A DNA stretch of 11,865 nucleotides from Actinomycetota bacterium (GTDB taxonomy: Bacteria; Actinomycetota; Humimicrobiia; Humimicrobiales; Humimicrobiaceae): assembly GCA_028695395.1 (NCBI GenBank), contig JAQVJB010000059.1:1-11865 (forward strand), given 5' to 3'. Below are positions 1 through 6,411 of this stretch, one piece after another. Position 1 is the stretch's first letter; each line of letters starts with the position of its first letter. Under the pieces are notes generated by a model. It was given only the letters and a program-made list of their open reading frames with translations, did no database searches and had not been told where the DNA came from. Position numbers and translations under genes: made by a program.

Positions 1-1157
1 TAGGCGGTAAAAAATTCAATTTGAGGAGTTTTGGAGGCAATTTCAGCATAAAGGAGCTTAAAGAAGCTGTAGATTATACACATGATAAAAATAAAAAAGT
101 ATATATTACTTTAAATTCTATAATATTTGAAAAAGAGATAGCTGAATTTACTGAATATATTAAGGATATAAGTAAAATTGATTTTGACGGCTATATCATC
201 TCTGATCCCGGCTTGATAGCAATAATAAAGAAATATATAGGAAATGCAAAAATCCATATGAGCACTCAGCTAAGCACGACAAATCATCTGGCTGTAAATC
301 ATTATAAAAACCTGGGCGTTAAAAGGGTAAATATAGCAAGGGAAATCAGATATAATGATTTAAAAGAATTGATTAAGAATTCAGAGATTGAAATTGAGGT
401 CTTTATTCATGGTTCTTTGTGCATTTCTTATTCAGGGAGATGCATGCTCAGCAAATATATGGCGGGACGAGATGCCAATAAAGGCGAATGCGCCCATAGC
501 TGCAGATGGAAATATCATCTGATGGAAGAGCAAAGACCGAATTTATTTTATAATATTACCCAGGAATCGGATGGAACATATATATATAATTCAAGGGACT
601 TATGCCTTCTGCCAAAATTGGATCAAATCGTTGATTCAGGGGTTTCTGCATTAAAAATTGAGGGAAGGATGAAAACAGAAAGTTATGTAGCTCAGGCTGT
701 ATGGGTTTACAGGAAAGCGCTGGATTTAATATCGGAAGGAAAATTTGACGAAAAGATGAAAGAATTTCTAATGCAGGAAATAAACAAATGCAGTCACAGG
801 GATTACACATTAGGATTTATGTTCCTGGATTCTTTCGAAGAACTTGAGAATAATGAAAACGTAAAAATAATCCAGGATTTCAAATTTATAGGAACTTGCC
901 ATAAAGAATTTTCAGATAACGGTGACTGTGAAATACTTGTAAAAAATCAGTTTAAAAAAGGTGATATTATTGAAATCCTGGAACCTGGTATTTTGCCCAG
1001 GCAATTTAAAGTGGATGAAATAAAAATAAAAAGAAATAATTATGAATTCCTGACTGAAGAAGCTAATCCCAATGATATTGTCTTGCTTAAAGGTTCAGGC
1101 AGAATGAATTTATTTTCAATAATAAGGAAAAAATCAGAACATGAAAAAATGTATTGA
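1..1157 (+). CDS. trhP: Peptidase U32 family protein, TrhP-like tRNA hydroxylase (5' end cut by window)
   Basis: U32 family members of this type (TrhP in E. coli and B. subtilis) install 5-hydroxyuridine at tRNA position 34 in the cytoplasm; they are not proven proteases. The reading frame is open to the left edge: codons before the TTG at 21 read GGKKFNL, which matches the conserved start of the U32 TIM-barrel, so the true start is upstream and the TTG is internal. Counting from that TTG, the family signature is HGSLCISYSGRC (130-141), then GRDANKGECAHSCRW (149-163); Cys134, Cys141, Cys157 and Cys161 are the expected iron-sulfur ligands. KIEGRMK (212-218) is also typical. The remaining length (about 385 residues) fits TrhP and not the longer RlhA. 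The C-terminal part (about 290-365) looks like the usual small beta domain. The gene overlaps the next one by 17 bp. Family is certain; the TrhP rather than another U32 role is likely but inferred. Confidence 0.85.
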   Translation, partial: GGKKFNLRSFGGNFSIKELKEAVDYTHDKNKKVYITLNSIIFEKEIAEFTEYIKDISKIDFDGYIISDPGLIAIIKKYIGNAKIHMSTQLSTTNHLAVNHYKNLGVKRVNIAREIRYNDLKELIKNSEIEIEVFIHGSLCISYSGRCMLSKYMAGRDANKGECAHSCRWKYHLMEEQRPNLFYNITQESDGTYIYNSRDLCLLPKLDQIVDSGVSALKIEGRMKTESYVAQAVWVYRKALDLISEGKFDEKMKEFLMQEINKCSHRDYTLGFMFLDSFEELENNENVKIIQDFKFIGTCHKEFSDNGDCEILVKNQFKKGDIIEILEPGILPRQFKVDEIKIKRNNYEFLTEEANPNDIVLLKGSGRMNLFSIIRKKSEHEKMY

Positions 1158-1416
1158 AATCCTTCTTGAAGGAAGGGTGCAGGGAGTAGGTTTTAGGAAT
1201 TTTACCTTGAATATAGCTTTAAGGCACGATATAAAAGGATATGTTAAAAATACCCATGAAGGAAACCTTGAAATAGTCTGTTGCGGTTCCAGGGAAGATG
1301 TTGATAAATTTGTGAATGAAATCAAAAGAGGCCCCTCATTTGCTTTTATAAGCAAGATAAGAATCAATGACTATGCAGATAATGTAAATTTTAAAGATTT
1401 TAAAATAATATATTAA
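1141..1416 (+). CDS. acyP: Acylphosphatase
   Basis: A 91-residue protein, the normal length for acylphosphatase, which hydrolyses carboxyl-phosphate bonds of small acyl phosphates in the cytoplasm. The family signature GRVQGVGFR is at residues 11-19 with the phosphate-binding Arg19, and the second signature is around YVKNTHEGNLEI, placing the catalytic Asn at residue 37. The ATG at 1141 lies inside the end of the U32 gene (17-bp overlap, different frame), with AAGGAA at 1124-1129 as a plausible ribosome binding site, so the two are probably translationally coupled. The aroE start follows after 11 bp. Its physiological substrate is not indicated by the context; it may simply be a housekeeping passenger in this operon. 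Confidence 0.95.
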   Translation: MKKCIEILLEGRVQGVGFRNFTLNIALRHDIKGYVKNTHEGNLEIVCCGSREDVDKFVNEIKRGPSFAFISKIRINDYADNVNFKDFKIIY

Positions 1417-1427
1417 AAATAAAAATC

Positions 1428-2294
1428 ATGTCAGAGAATATTAACGGTCATACAAATATTTATGGTGTTTTAGGTTATCCTGCCAGGCATAGTTTTTCAC
1501 CCATGATCCATAATTTCTTGTTTAAGAAATATTCAATTAATTCCGTATATCTTGCATTTGAAATAAGGCCAGAGAATTTTAAGAATTGTATTTCCTGCTT
1601 TAAAATGCTTCAGTTCAAGGGTTTTAATGTCACCATGCCTTTTAAAGAAGAAATAATACATTATCTTGATGATATCAGTAAGGAAGCAAAGATTATCGGC
1701 TCGGTAAATACTGTCATTAAAAAAGGAAAAACGTACAGGGGTTTTAATACAGATATAATCGGATTCATGAAGTCTCTTGAAGAAAAAAATTTTGATTTTA
1801 AAAATAATTGCGCTCTTGTATTAGGGGCCGGAGGTGCTGCAAGAAGTACGGTTCTGGGACTGATAAATAAAAATATAAATAAATTATATATATTTAACAG
1901 AACTAGAAGCAAGGCTATTGAATTAGTAAAACTATTTAAAACATATAGCGATAAAGAAATTATAATATTTGATAGTCTTGATGCTTTGAGTGATAAGAAA
2001 TTAAAAAACATAGGCCTTATAGTCAATTGTACATCAGTAGGTATGAGCGGATTAGACAATCCAAAAGATATGCTTGTTCCTGAAAAATGGGATCTTAAAG
2101 ATAAGTTCATATTTGAAATGATTTATAATCCGATTGAAACGAAATTAATTTTAAAAGCAAAATCAGATAAAGCTTTGATAATCAATGGAATAGATATGCT
2201 TATCAACCAAGCCCTAAGCTCATTTGAAATATGGAATGGTTTTTATCCGGATAAAAAAGAGCTGGTAAAATATTTTAAAAATAGTATTAAATAA
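1428..2294 (+). CDS. aroE: Shikimate dehydrogenase
   Basis: Reduces 3-dehydroshikimate to shikimate with NADPH (step 4 of the chorismate pathway). At 288 residues it has normal family length. Visible landmarks: the shikimate-binding serines in HSFSP (21-25), FNVTMPFK (66-73) with the catalytic Lys73, Asn94 in GSVNT, catalytic Asp109 in FNTD, the nucleotide loop GAGGAARS (133-140), the NRTRSKA segment (157-163) whose Arg points to NADP rather than NAD, NCTSVGM (200-206), and Gln261 in the C-terminal helix INGIDMLINQA. No Shine-Dalgarno is visible before the ATG; the 20 bases upstream are A/T apart from one C. The gene is 11 bp after the acylphosphatase and 95 bp before pilT. Three further pathway genes (aroC, aroK, aroB) lie on the other side of the pilus genes. 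Confidence 0.97.
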   Translation: MSENINGHTNIYGVLGYPARHSFSPMIHNFLFKKYSINSVYLAFEIRPENFKNCISCFKMLQFKGFNVTMPFKEEIIHYLDDISKEAKIIGSVNTVIKKGKTYRGFNTDIIGFMKSLEEKNFDFKNNCALVLGAGGAARSTVLGLINKNINKLYIFNRTRSKAIELVKLFKTYSDKEIIIFDSLDALSDKKLKNIGLIVNCTSVGMSGLDNPKDMLVPEKWDLKDKFIFEMIYNPIETKLILKAKSDKALIINGIDMLINQALSSFEIWNGFYPDKKELVKYFKNSIK

Positions 2295-2300
2295 ATTATG

Positions 2301-2340
2301 AAAATTATTTTATTAATATGTTCATAAAATGTATAATTTT
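2301..2340 (+). other. AT-only imperfect hairpin in the aroE-pilT gap
   Basis: Within the 95-bp gap, AAAATTA (2301-2307) pairs with TAATTTT (2334-2340) and TTTTAT (2308-2313) pairs with ATAAAA (2324-2329), leaving a 10-base loop and a 4-base bulge. There are no G-C pairs in the stem, so it would be weak, and AT-rich sequence produces such folds by chance. It could be a weak terminator after aroE or nothing. A TATAAT at 2332-2337 overlaps it, with only a poor -35 (TTTATT at 2309-2314, 17-base spacer), so a pilT promoter here is possible but not supported strongly. Confidence 0.25.
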
Positions 2341-2389
2341 ATATATTATTAATTATATTAATATCTTATAAAAGTCTGTATTAAAAATA

Positions 2390-3469
2390 ATGGAAAAAAA
2401 TATAAATGAATTACTTGGAATCTGCATAGATCTTGATGCTTCAGACCTTCATCTCGTAGTTAACTCAAAACCGATAGTAAGAATAAACGGAGTCTTAAGG
2501 ACAATTGAAGAACATGAAGCATTTGAACCGGAAAATTTGAAAAAAATGCTTTTTGAAATAATTGATGAAAATAAAATTAAAAAATTTGAAGAAAAACTTG
2601 AGCTTGATTTTTCTTATGCAATCCAAAATAAAGGGCGTTTTAGATGTAACTATTATTTTCAAAGAGGAACGATAGCAGCAGCTTTCAGGATGGTGACTTC
2701 CCAAATTAAATCCATTGAAGAACTTGGCCTGCCTCCAAAGGTAAAGGAATTTGCTTCTTATCCAAGAGGTCTTGTCTTGGTCTGTGGTCCTACAGGTAGC
2801 GGGAAATCAACTACGCTTGCTTCGATAATAAATATTATTAATGAAACAAGAAGCGAAAACATAATAACCATAGAAGATCCGATTGAATACCTGCACTGGC
2901 ATAAAAAAAGCATAGTCAGCCAAAGAGAAATCGAAACAGACACTACTTCTTTTGCGACTGCATTAAAGCATGCCCTAAGAGAAGATCCGGATGTAATAAT
3001 GGTTGGAGAAATGAGGGATATGGAAACAATATCCAATACCCTTACAGCTGCAGAGACAGGACATCTTGTTTTTTCAACCCTTCATACCCAGGATGCCGCA
3101 CAAACAATCGATAGGATTATAGATATTTTTCCCACACATAGCCAGCAGCAAGTAAGGCTTCAGCTTGCAGGCACATTAAAAGCAGTCCTGGTCCAACAAT
3201 TGATTCCTAATAAGAATAATGATGGCAGAGTAATTGCAGTAGAGCTTATGACAATTAATCCGGCAATCAGGAATATGATAAGAGATATGAAAAGTCATCA
3301 GATATACACAGCTATGCAATCCTCAGGAAAAGAGGGAATGCTTATGATGGATATGTCACTTGCAAAATTGCTTAAAGAAGGGAAAATAAGTCAGGAATTG
3401 GCATTTGAAAAATGCCATAACAAGGAAGAACTTTCAAGATATATTAGTTCGAATTACATTGTTTATTAA
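2390..3469 (+). CDS. pilT: Type IV pilus retraction ATPase PilT
   Basis: A hexameric cytoplasmic ATPase that depolymerises the pilus and drives twitching motility. At 359 residues it has the usual PilT length and lacks the long N-terminal domain of PilB/GspE. Order of motifs: N-terminal PAS-like domain with DASDLHL (16-22), Walker A GPTGSGKST (133-141), Asp box ITIEDPIEY (159-167), Walker B DPDVIMVGEMRD (199-210), His box around GHLVFSTLHT (224-233), and the PilT-type AIRNMI motif (292-297) followed by SHQIYTAMQ, which separates retraction ATPases from PilB. The start is the ATG at 2390; no Shine-Dalgarno is visible. pilC begins 15 bp downstream, so they are likely co-transcribed. A PilB-type extension ATPase should exist outside the window. 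Confidence 0.97.
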   Translation: MEKNINELLGICIDLDASDLHLVVNSKPIVRINGVLRTIEEHEAFEPENLKKMLFEIIDENKIKKFEEKLELDFSYAIQNKGRFRCNYYFQRGTIAAAFRMVTSQIKSIEELGLPPKVKEFASYPRGLVLVCGPTGSGKSTTLASIINIINETRSENIITIEDPIEYLHWHKKSIVSQREIETDTTSFATALKHALREDPDVIMVGEMRDMETISNTLTAAETGHLVFSTLHTQDAAQTIDRIIDIFPTHSQQQVRLQLAGTLKAVLVQQLIPNKNNDGRVIAVELMTINPAIRNMIRDMKSHQIYTAMQSSGKEGMLMMDMSLAKLLKEGKISQELAFEKCHNKEELSRYISSNYIVY

Positions 3470-3484
3470 TAAATAATAATTTTT

Positions 3485-4711
3485 ATGTCTTTATATAATT
3501 ACAAAGTAAAAAATTTTTCAGGCGATACTGTAACAGGTTCAATAGATGCTGATAGTGAAGAAGCAGCGATTTCTGAATTAAGACTTAAAAATTATTTTAT
3601 TATCGAAGTATCTCCACAATCTGTTTTTTCCAAGGAATTTAGCATTAAATCAAAAATAGGTTTTTTTAACAAAATAAAACCGAGAGATATTACAATTCTT
3701 ACAAGACAATTTTCCATATTGATTAATTCAGGCATGAGCCTTATGGAGTCGTTATCAATATTAATTGAACAAACCACAAATAAAAAGCTGAAAGCTATTC
3801 TTATTGATGTTATGAACAACATAGAAGGAGGCCTTTCATTATCCGAAGCACTGACAAAGCATAAAGATGTCTTCTCTAAATTATATGTTAATATGGTAAA
3901 TGCTGGAGAAATGGGAGGTGTTCTTGATAAAACATTAAATGACTTAGCCATTTTCCTAGAAAAGGAAAATGAAATCCAGCTTAAAATAAAAAATAAAACA
4001 GCTTATCCTAAATTTGTAATGGCTTTTGCCCTGCTCATTGTTGCTGTTTTGATAATTTTTATTGTTCCTTCATTCCAGGATGCATATGAAGGATTAGGCG
4101 CAGAATTGCCTCTTCTGACAAGGATAGTTCTTGGAATAAGCAATTTGTTTAAATCAATATGGTTTTATCTGGCAGCTGCAATCATATTAATAGGAGGAAG
4201 GGTTCTTATTAAGAAATATCTCAATACTCCTAAAGGAAAATTTCTTTTTGACAAGTTAAGGATAAAAATTCCCAAGTTCGGGGATGTTGTAAAAAAAATA
4301 GCACTTTCAAGATTTGCAAGAACATTGGGGATACTTATTTCTGCCGGTGTCCCTATTTTAAAAAGCCTTGATATAGTAAAAGGAGTACCTAATAATGTGA
4401 TTATTGATAATGCGATAAGTGAAATAAAAGAAAGTATCAGGCAGGGAGAAAATATAGCGATACCTTTAAGCAGGTATGATATTTTTCCACCAATGTTTAT
4501 ACAGATGGTAAACGTAGGTGAAAAGTCCGGTTCTCTTGATGTAATTCTCTCAAAAGTATCGGATTTTTATGATAGCGAGATATCTCACTCGATTGATATA
4601 TTAATGACAATACTTGAACCGATGATGCTGCTTCTTGTTGCCGGCATGGTGGCTTTTGTTGTAATTGCGATGTATCTTCCAATGTTTAAAATTTATCAGT
4701 TTATTACATAG
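3485..4711 (+). CDS. pilC: Type IV pilus inner-membrane platform protein PilC (GspF family)
   Basis: Polytopic membrane protein that couples the cytoplasmic ATPases to pilin polymerisation. It is 408 residues, the standard PilC/GspF length. Two tandem T2SSF domains are visible, about residues 67-190 and 270-392, each carrying the repeated glycine motif: GEMGG (141-145) and GEKSG (345-349). Membrane segments are at about 176-197, 225-243 and 376-400. The N-terminal YKVKNFSGDTVTG segment is typical of the family. The start ATG at 3485 follows pilT by 15 bp and has an AT-only upstream stretch without a Shine-Dalgarno. After the stop there is a 273-bp gap before the pilin gene. No clear intrinsic terminator was seen immediately after pilC. 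Confidence 0.96.
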   Translation: MSLYNYKVKNFSGDTVTGSIDADSEEAAISELRLKNYFIIEVSPQSVFSKEFSIKSKIGFFNKIKPRDITILTRQFSILINSGMSLMESLSILIEQTTNKKLKAILIDVMNNIEGGLSLSEALTKHKDVFSKLYVNMVNAGEMGGVLDKTLNDLAIFLEKENEIQLKIKNKTAYPKFVMAFALLIVAVLIIFIVPSFQDAYEGLGAELPLLTRIVLGISNLFKSIWFYLAAAIILIGGRVLIKKYLNTPKGKFLFDKLRIKIPKFGDVVKKIALSRFARTLGILISAGVPILKSLDIVKGVPNNVIIDNAISEIKESIRQGENIAIPLSRYDIFPPMFIQMVNVGEKSGSLDVILSKVSDFYDSEISHSIDILMTILEPMMLLLVAGMVAFVVIAMYLPMFKIYQFIT

Positions 4712-4886
4712 AGTTTCACTTCTTAATGTAAAAGATTTGTTAAACCAGCATTTCGATTTTTAAAGAATGATATAAAATAAAAAAATTAATTATATTATTT
4801 ATTAATAATTAAGTATAAACATATCTTATAACTATATAAATAATAATATAAAAATAATACTAAAATATAAATTAATAATATATTAA

Positions 4887-4934
4887 AATAGTTATTGATT
4901 TATATATAATATATGTTGTAAAATAATAACTATT
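4887..4934. repeat. 10-bp perfect inverted repeat flanking a candidate pilin promoter
   Basis: AATAGTTATT (4887-4896) is the exact reverse complement of AATAACTATT (4925-4934), with a 28-bp spacer. The left arm overlaps the candidate -35 (4895-4900) and the right arm abuts the candidate -10 (4919-4924). It could be a pair of operator half-sites or, if transcription starts upstream, a leader hairpin. Each arm includes one G-C pair, which makes it slightly less trivial than the surrounding pure AT repeats, but chance remains possible. Confidence 0.35.
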
Positions 4935-4970
4935 AAGTAATACTATAATAAGAACAGTTTATTTATTAAG

Positions 4971-4984
4971 TAAGGAGGAAGGCA
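4971..4984 (+). promoter_or_regulatory. Strong ribosome binding site of the pilin gene
   Basis: AAGGAGG at 4972-4978 is a near-perfect Shine-Dalgarno, six bases before the GTG start at 4985. It fixes GTG as the start codon and is the strongest such site in the window, consistent with a highly made major pilin. Confidence 0.85.
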
Positions 4985-5443
4985 GTGAATTGGTTATTGA
5001 AAAGAGTTAAACAAAAAAAGGGCTTTACTCTTGTAGAGCTACTTATAGTAATAATCATTCTTGCAGTACTTGCAGCTATTGCTGTTCCTACATATCTGAC
5101 AATGAGAGACAGGGCAAGAGAAGCAGGCACGGAAGTAGAAATGGCAAATATTGCGACAGCACTGGAATTATATAATGCTGATAACGAGGGATATCCGGCA
5201 GTTTCAGGATGGTCGGCTACTTTGCAGGGCGGCGGCTATATGGATAATGTCCCTACAAGCGATATGTGGGGAAGCGATTATGTTTTTGCATTGACTACAG
5301 ATGGTTATACCCTGACAAGTAATGGCGTTGACAAGACTGCAACTACTGCAGACGATATAGTGTTCTCAAATGGACAGCAGACAGGTTTTGGCAAATATAA
5401 TACTAATGCCAGGGGAGAAACTGAAACGTCTGTAGAAGATTGA
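4985..5443 (+). CDS. pilA: Type IV pilin / major pseudopilin-like subunit (GspG-like)
   Basis: Probable major pilus subunit, 152 residues. A short basic leader (residues 1-13, ending KKG) is followed by the class III prepilin motif G13|FTLVE with Glu18 at mature position +5, then a hydrophobic helix (about 14-37, ending AIAVPTY) used for membrane anchoring and filament packing. The globular part resembles major pseudopilin GspG: NIATALELYNADNEGYP, a DMWGSDYVF strand (93-101), and a loop TSNGVDKTATTADDI (111-125) matching the calcium-binding loop of GspG-type subunits. There are no cysteines, so no pilin disulfide. The start is GTG with a strong Shine-Dalgarno. The central coding part is about 46% GC, much higher than its neighbours. 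It sits between its own AT-rich promoter region and a strong terminator, so it is likely a monocistronic, highly expressed unit. It should be processed by the PilD encoded next. A pseudopilin role is less likely given PilT and PilM-P nearby. Confidence 0.93.
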   Translation: MNWLLKRVKQKKGFTLVELLIVIIILAVLAAIAVPTYLTMRDRAREAGTEVEMANIATALELYNADNEGYPAVSGWSATLQGGGYMDNVPTSDMWGSDYVFALTTDGYTLTSNGVDKTATTADDIVFSNGQQTGFGKYNTNARGETETSVED

Positions 5444-5462
5444 TAAAAATAAAAATATATAT

Positions 5463-5492
5463 AAAAAAACAGGGGTTTTCCCCTGTTTTTTT
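5463..5492 (+). terminator. Intrinsic terminator after the pilin gene
   Basis: A perfect 13-bp stem: the arm at 5463-5475 (seven A, then CAGGGG minus none) is the exact reverse complement of the arm at 5480-5492 (CCCCTG then seven T), with a TTTT loop at 5476-5479. The core ACAGGGG/CCCCTGT is the GC-rich part and the T-run supplies the U-tract. The A-run on the other side means it could also work on the - strand. It lies 19 bp after the pilin stop and separates the pilin from the pilD operon. Confidence 0.93.
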
Positions 5493-5522
5493 ATAATATT
5501 AAATCACTATATAATATTTTTT

Positions 5523-5551
5523 TTGACTAGTAAAAGCATGTGTGTTATTAT
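5523..5551 (+). promoter_or_regulatory. Sigma-70-type promoter with extended -10 for the pilD-aroB operon
   Basis: TTGACT (5523-5528) and TATTAT (5546-5551) are separated by exactly 17 bases, and TGT at 5543-5545 provides the TGn extended -10 element. Each hexamer differs from consensus at one position. The predicted start of transcription is near 5558, giving a leader of about 90 bases before pilD. It sits just after the pilin terminator, where a new promoter is expected. Prediction by sequence only. Confidence 0.7.
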
Positions 5552-5563
5552 ACAAAAATGCAA

Positions 5564-5605
5564 ATATCTATTTCCCTATATGAAGCATAGATATAATATT
5601 TTTTT
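5564..5605 (+). promoter_or_regulatory. Attenuator-like hairpin and T-run in the pilD leader
   Basis: ATATCTAT (5564-5571) is the exact reverse complement of ATAGATAT (5587-5594). Inside it TTC (5572-5574) can pair with GAA (5582-5584), leaving a 7-base loop and a 2-base bulge. A run of seven T follows at 5599-5605. The arrangement resembles a weak intrinsic terminator placed shortly after the predicted transcription start, so it could attenuate the downstream operon. The stem has few G-C pairs, so stability is doubtful. Confidence 0.35.
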
Positions 5606-5646
5606 ATAGCAAGACAAAACATTGCATTAATGTAGCCAAGGGGATA

Positions 5647-6396
5647 ATGGACGTACTATTATATATAATTTTTATAATAGCAGGATTAGCCATAGGTAGT
5701 TTTTTAAATGTAATAATTTACAGGCTGCCAAGGAAGTCATCAATAATTATACCTTCCTCTTTTTGTCCAAGTTGTAAATCAAGGATTAAATTTTATGATA
5801 ATATTCCTATATTGTCGTACCTGATTTTAAAAGGAAGATGCAGGCAATGTAAAGCGAAAATATCTTTAAGATATCCTGCAGTAGAAATTATTGCAGCAAT
5901 CCTTTTTGCTTTAAATTTTTATTTTTTCGGTATCAGCCTTTCATGTCTTGCAGGCATATTTTTAAGTATTGCTTTAATAATAGTTTCATTTATAGATATA
6001 GAAATGAAACTTATCCCAAACGTAATAGTACTTCCTTTTACATTGATAGGGCTTTCAATAAGCATATCTTCAGATTTGGAAAGATGGTGGATACCTATTG
6101 CTTATTCTGCAGGGGCTTTCCTTTTTATGTTCATTATAAATCTAATATACCCTAAAGGTATGGGAATGGGAGATGTAAAACTAAGCATGATGGCTGGCGC
6201 TTTTTTATCAGAAAAAATAATTCCCGGTCTTTTTATCGGTTTTCTTGCAGGTTCATTAATAGGAATATTGCTTATAATATTAAAAAGAAAAAAATTCAGG
6301 CAAAGCATTGCTTTCGGACCTTTTATATCGTTTGGCTGTATTGCAGCCCTTTTTTATGGTGATAAAATTATAAATTGGTATTTAGCATTTATTTAA
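5647..6396 (+). CDS. pilD: Prepilin peptidase / N-methyltransferase PilD
   Basis: Membrane aspartyl protease that removes the prepilin leader after Gly and methylates the new N-terminal Phe. At 249 residues it has typical length. It carries the GSFLNVIIYRLP motif (17-28) and the zinc-binding cysteines Cys40/Cys43 (CPSC) and Cys65/Cys68 (CRQC) of the methyltransferase-bearing form. NIPILSYLILKGRC (52-65) and RYP (75-77) are also conserved. Catalytic Asp117 is in FIDIEMKLIPN and Asp176 in the GMGMGDVKL motif (171-179). About seven or eight hydrophobic segments follow the cytoplasmic loop. The ATG is preceded by AAGGGG (5638-5643), a good Shine-Dalgarno but with short spacing. It is the first gene after the predicted promoter, and pilM begins 15 bp downstream. 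Its evident substrate is the pilin encoded just upstream. Confidence 0.97.
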   Translation: MDVLLYIIFIIAGLAIGSFLNVIIYRLPRKSSIIIPSSFCPSCKSRIKFYDNIPILSYLILKGRCRQCKAKISLRYPAVEIIAAILFALNFYFFGISLSCLAGIFLSIALIIVSFIDIEMKLIPNVIVLPFTLIGLSISISSDLERWWIPIAYSAGAFLFMFIINLIYPKGMGMGDVKLSMMAGAFLSEKIIPGLFIGFLAGSLIGILLIILKRKKFRQSIAFGPFISFGCIAALFYGDKIINWYLAFI

Positions 6397-6411
6397 TAAG
6401 AAGAAAATAAT

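Larger units (their letters stand above)
4712..4984 (+). promoter_or_regulatory. Extremely AT-rich regulatory region upstream of the pilin
   Basis: No gene is visible in these 273 bp. Between 4770 and 4970 I count 16 G or C in 201 bases (about 8% GC). Two candidate pilin promoters are present: TTGATT (4895-4900) with TAAAAT (4919-4924) at an 18-base spacing, and a perfect TATAAT (4944-4949) without a good -35. Either would give a short leader ending in the AAGGAGG at 4972-4978. Such AT tracts often act as UP elements or as targets for AT-binding nucleoid proteins; which applies here is inference. In sequence this AT-rich, -10-like hexamers arise readily by chance, so the exact promoter is uncertain. 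Confidence 0.5.

Noticed and set aside
4786..4812. 8-bp inverted repeat TTAATTAT/ATAATTAA
   Set aside because: Pure AT, common by chance in an 8% GC tract, and not followed by a T-run or placed at a clear promoter.
5509..5605. 15-base direct repeat (ATATAATAT plus T-run) at 5509-5523 and 5591-5605
   Set aside because: Only A and T, low complexity; likely a chance match in AT-rich intergenic DNA, with no third copy.
4712..5646. c-di-GMP riboswitch upstream of the pilin or pilD
   Set aside because: Such switches often control pilus genes, but I could find neither the conserved core motifs nor enough G/C to form the known folds in 4712-4984 or 5493-5646.
5943..6155. Alternative-frame open stretch inside pilD
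   Set aside because: It lies wholly within pilD, whose motifs are continuous in the other frame, and shows no recognisable protein pattern.
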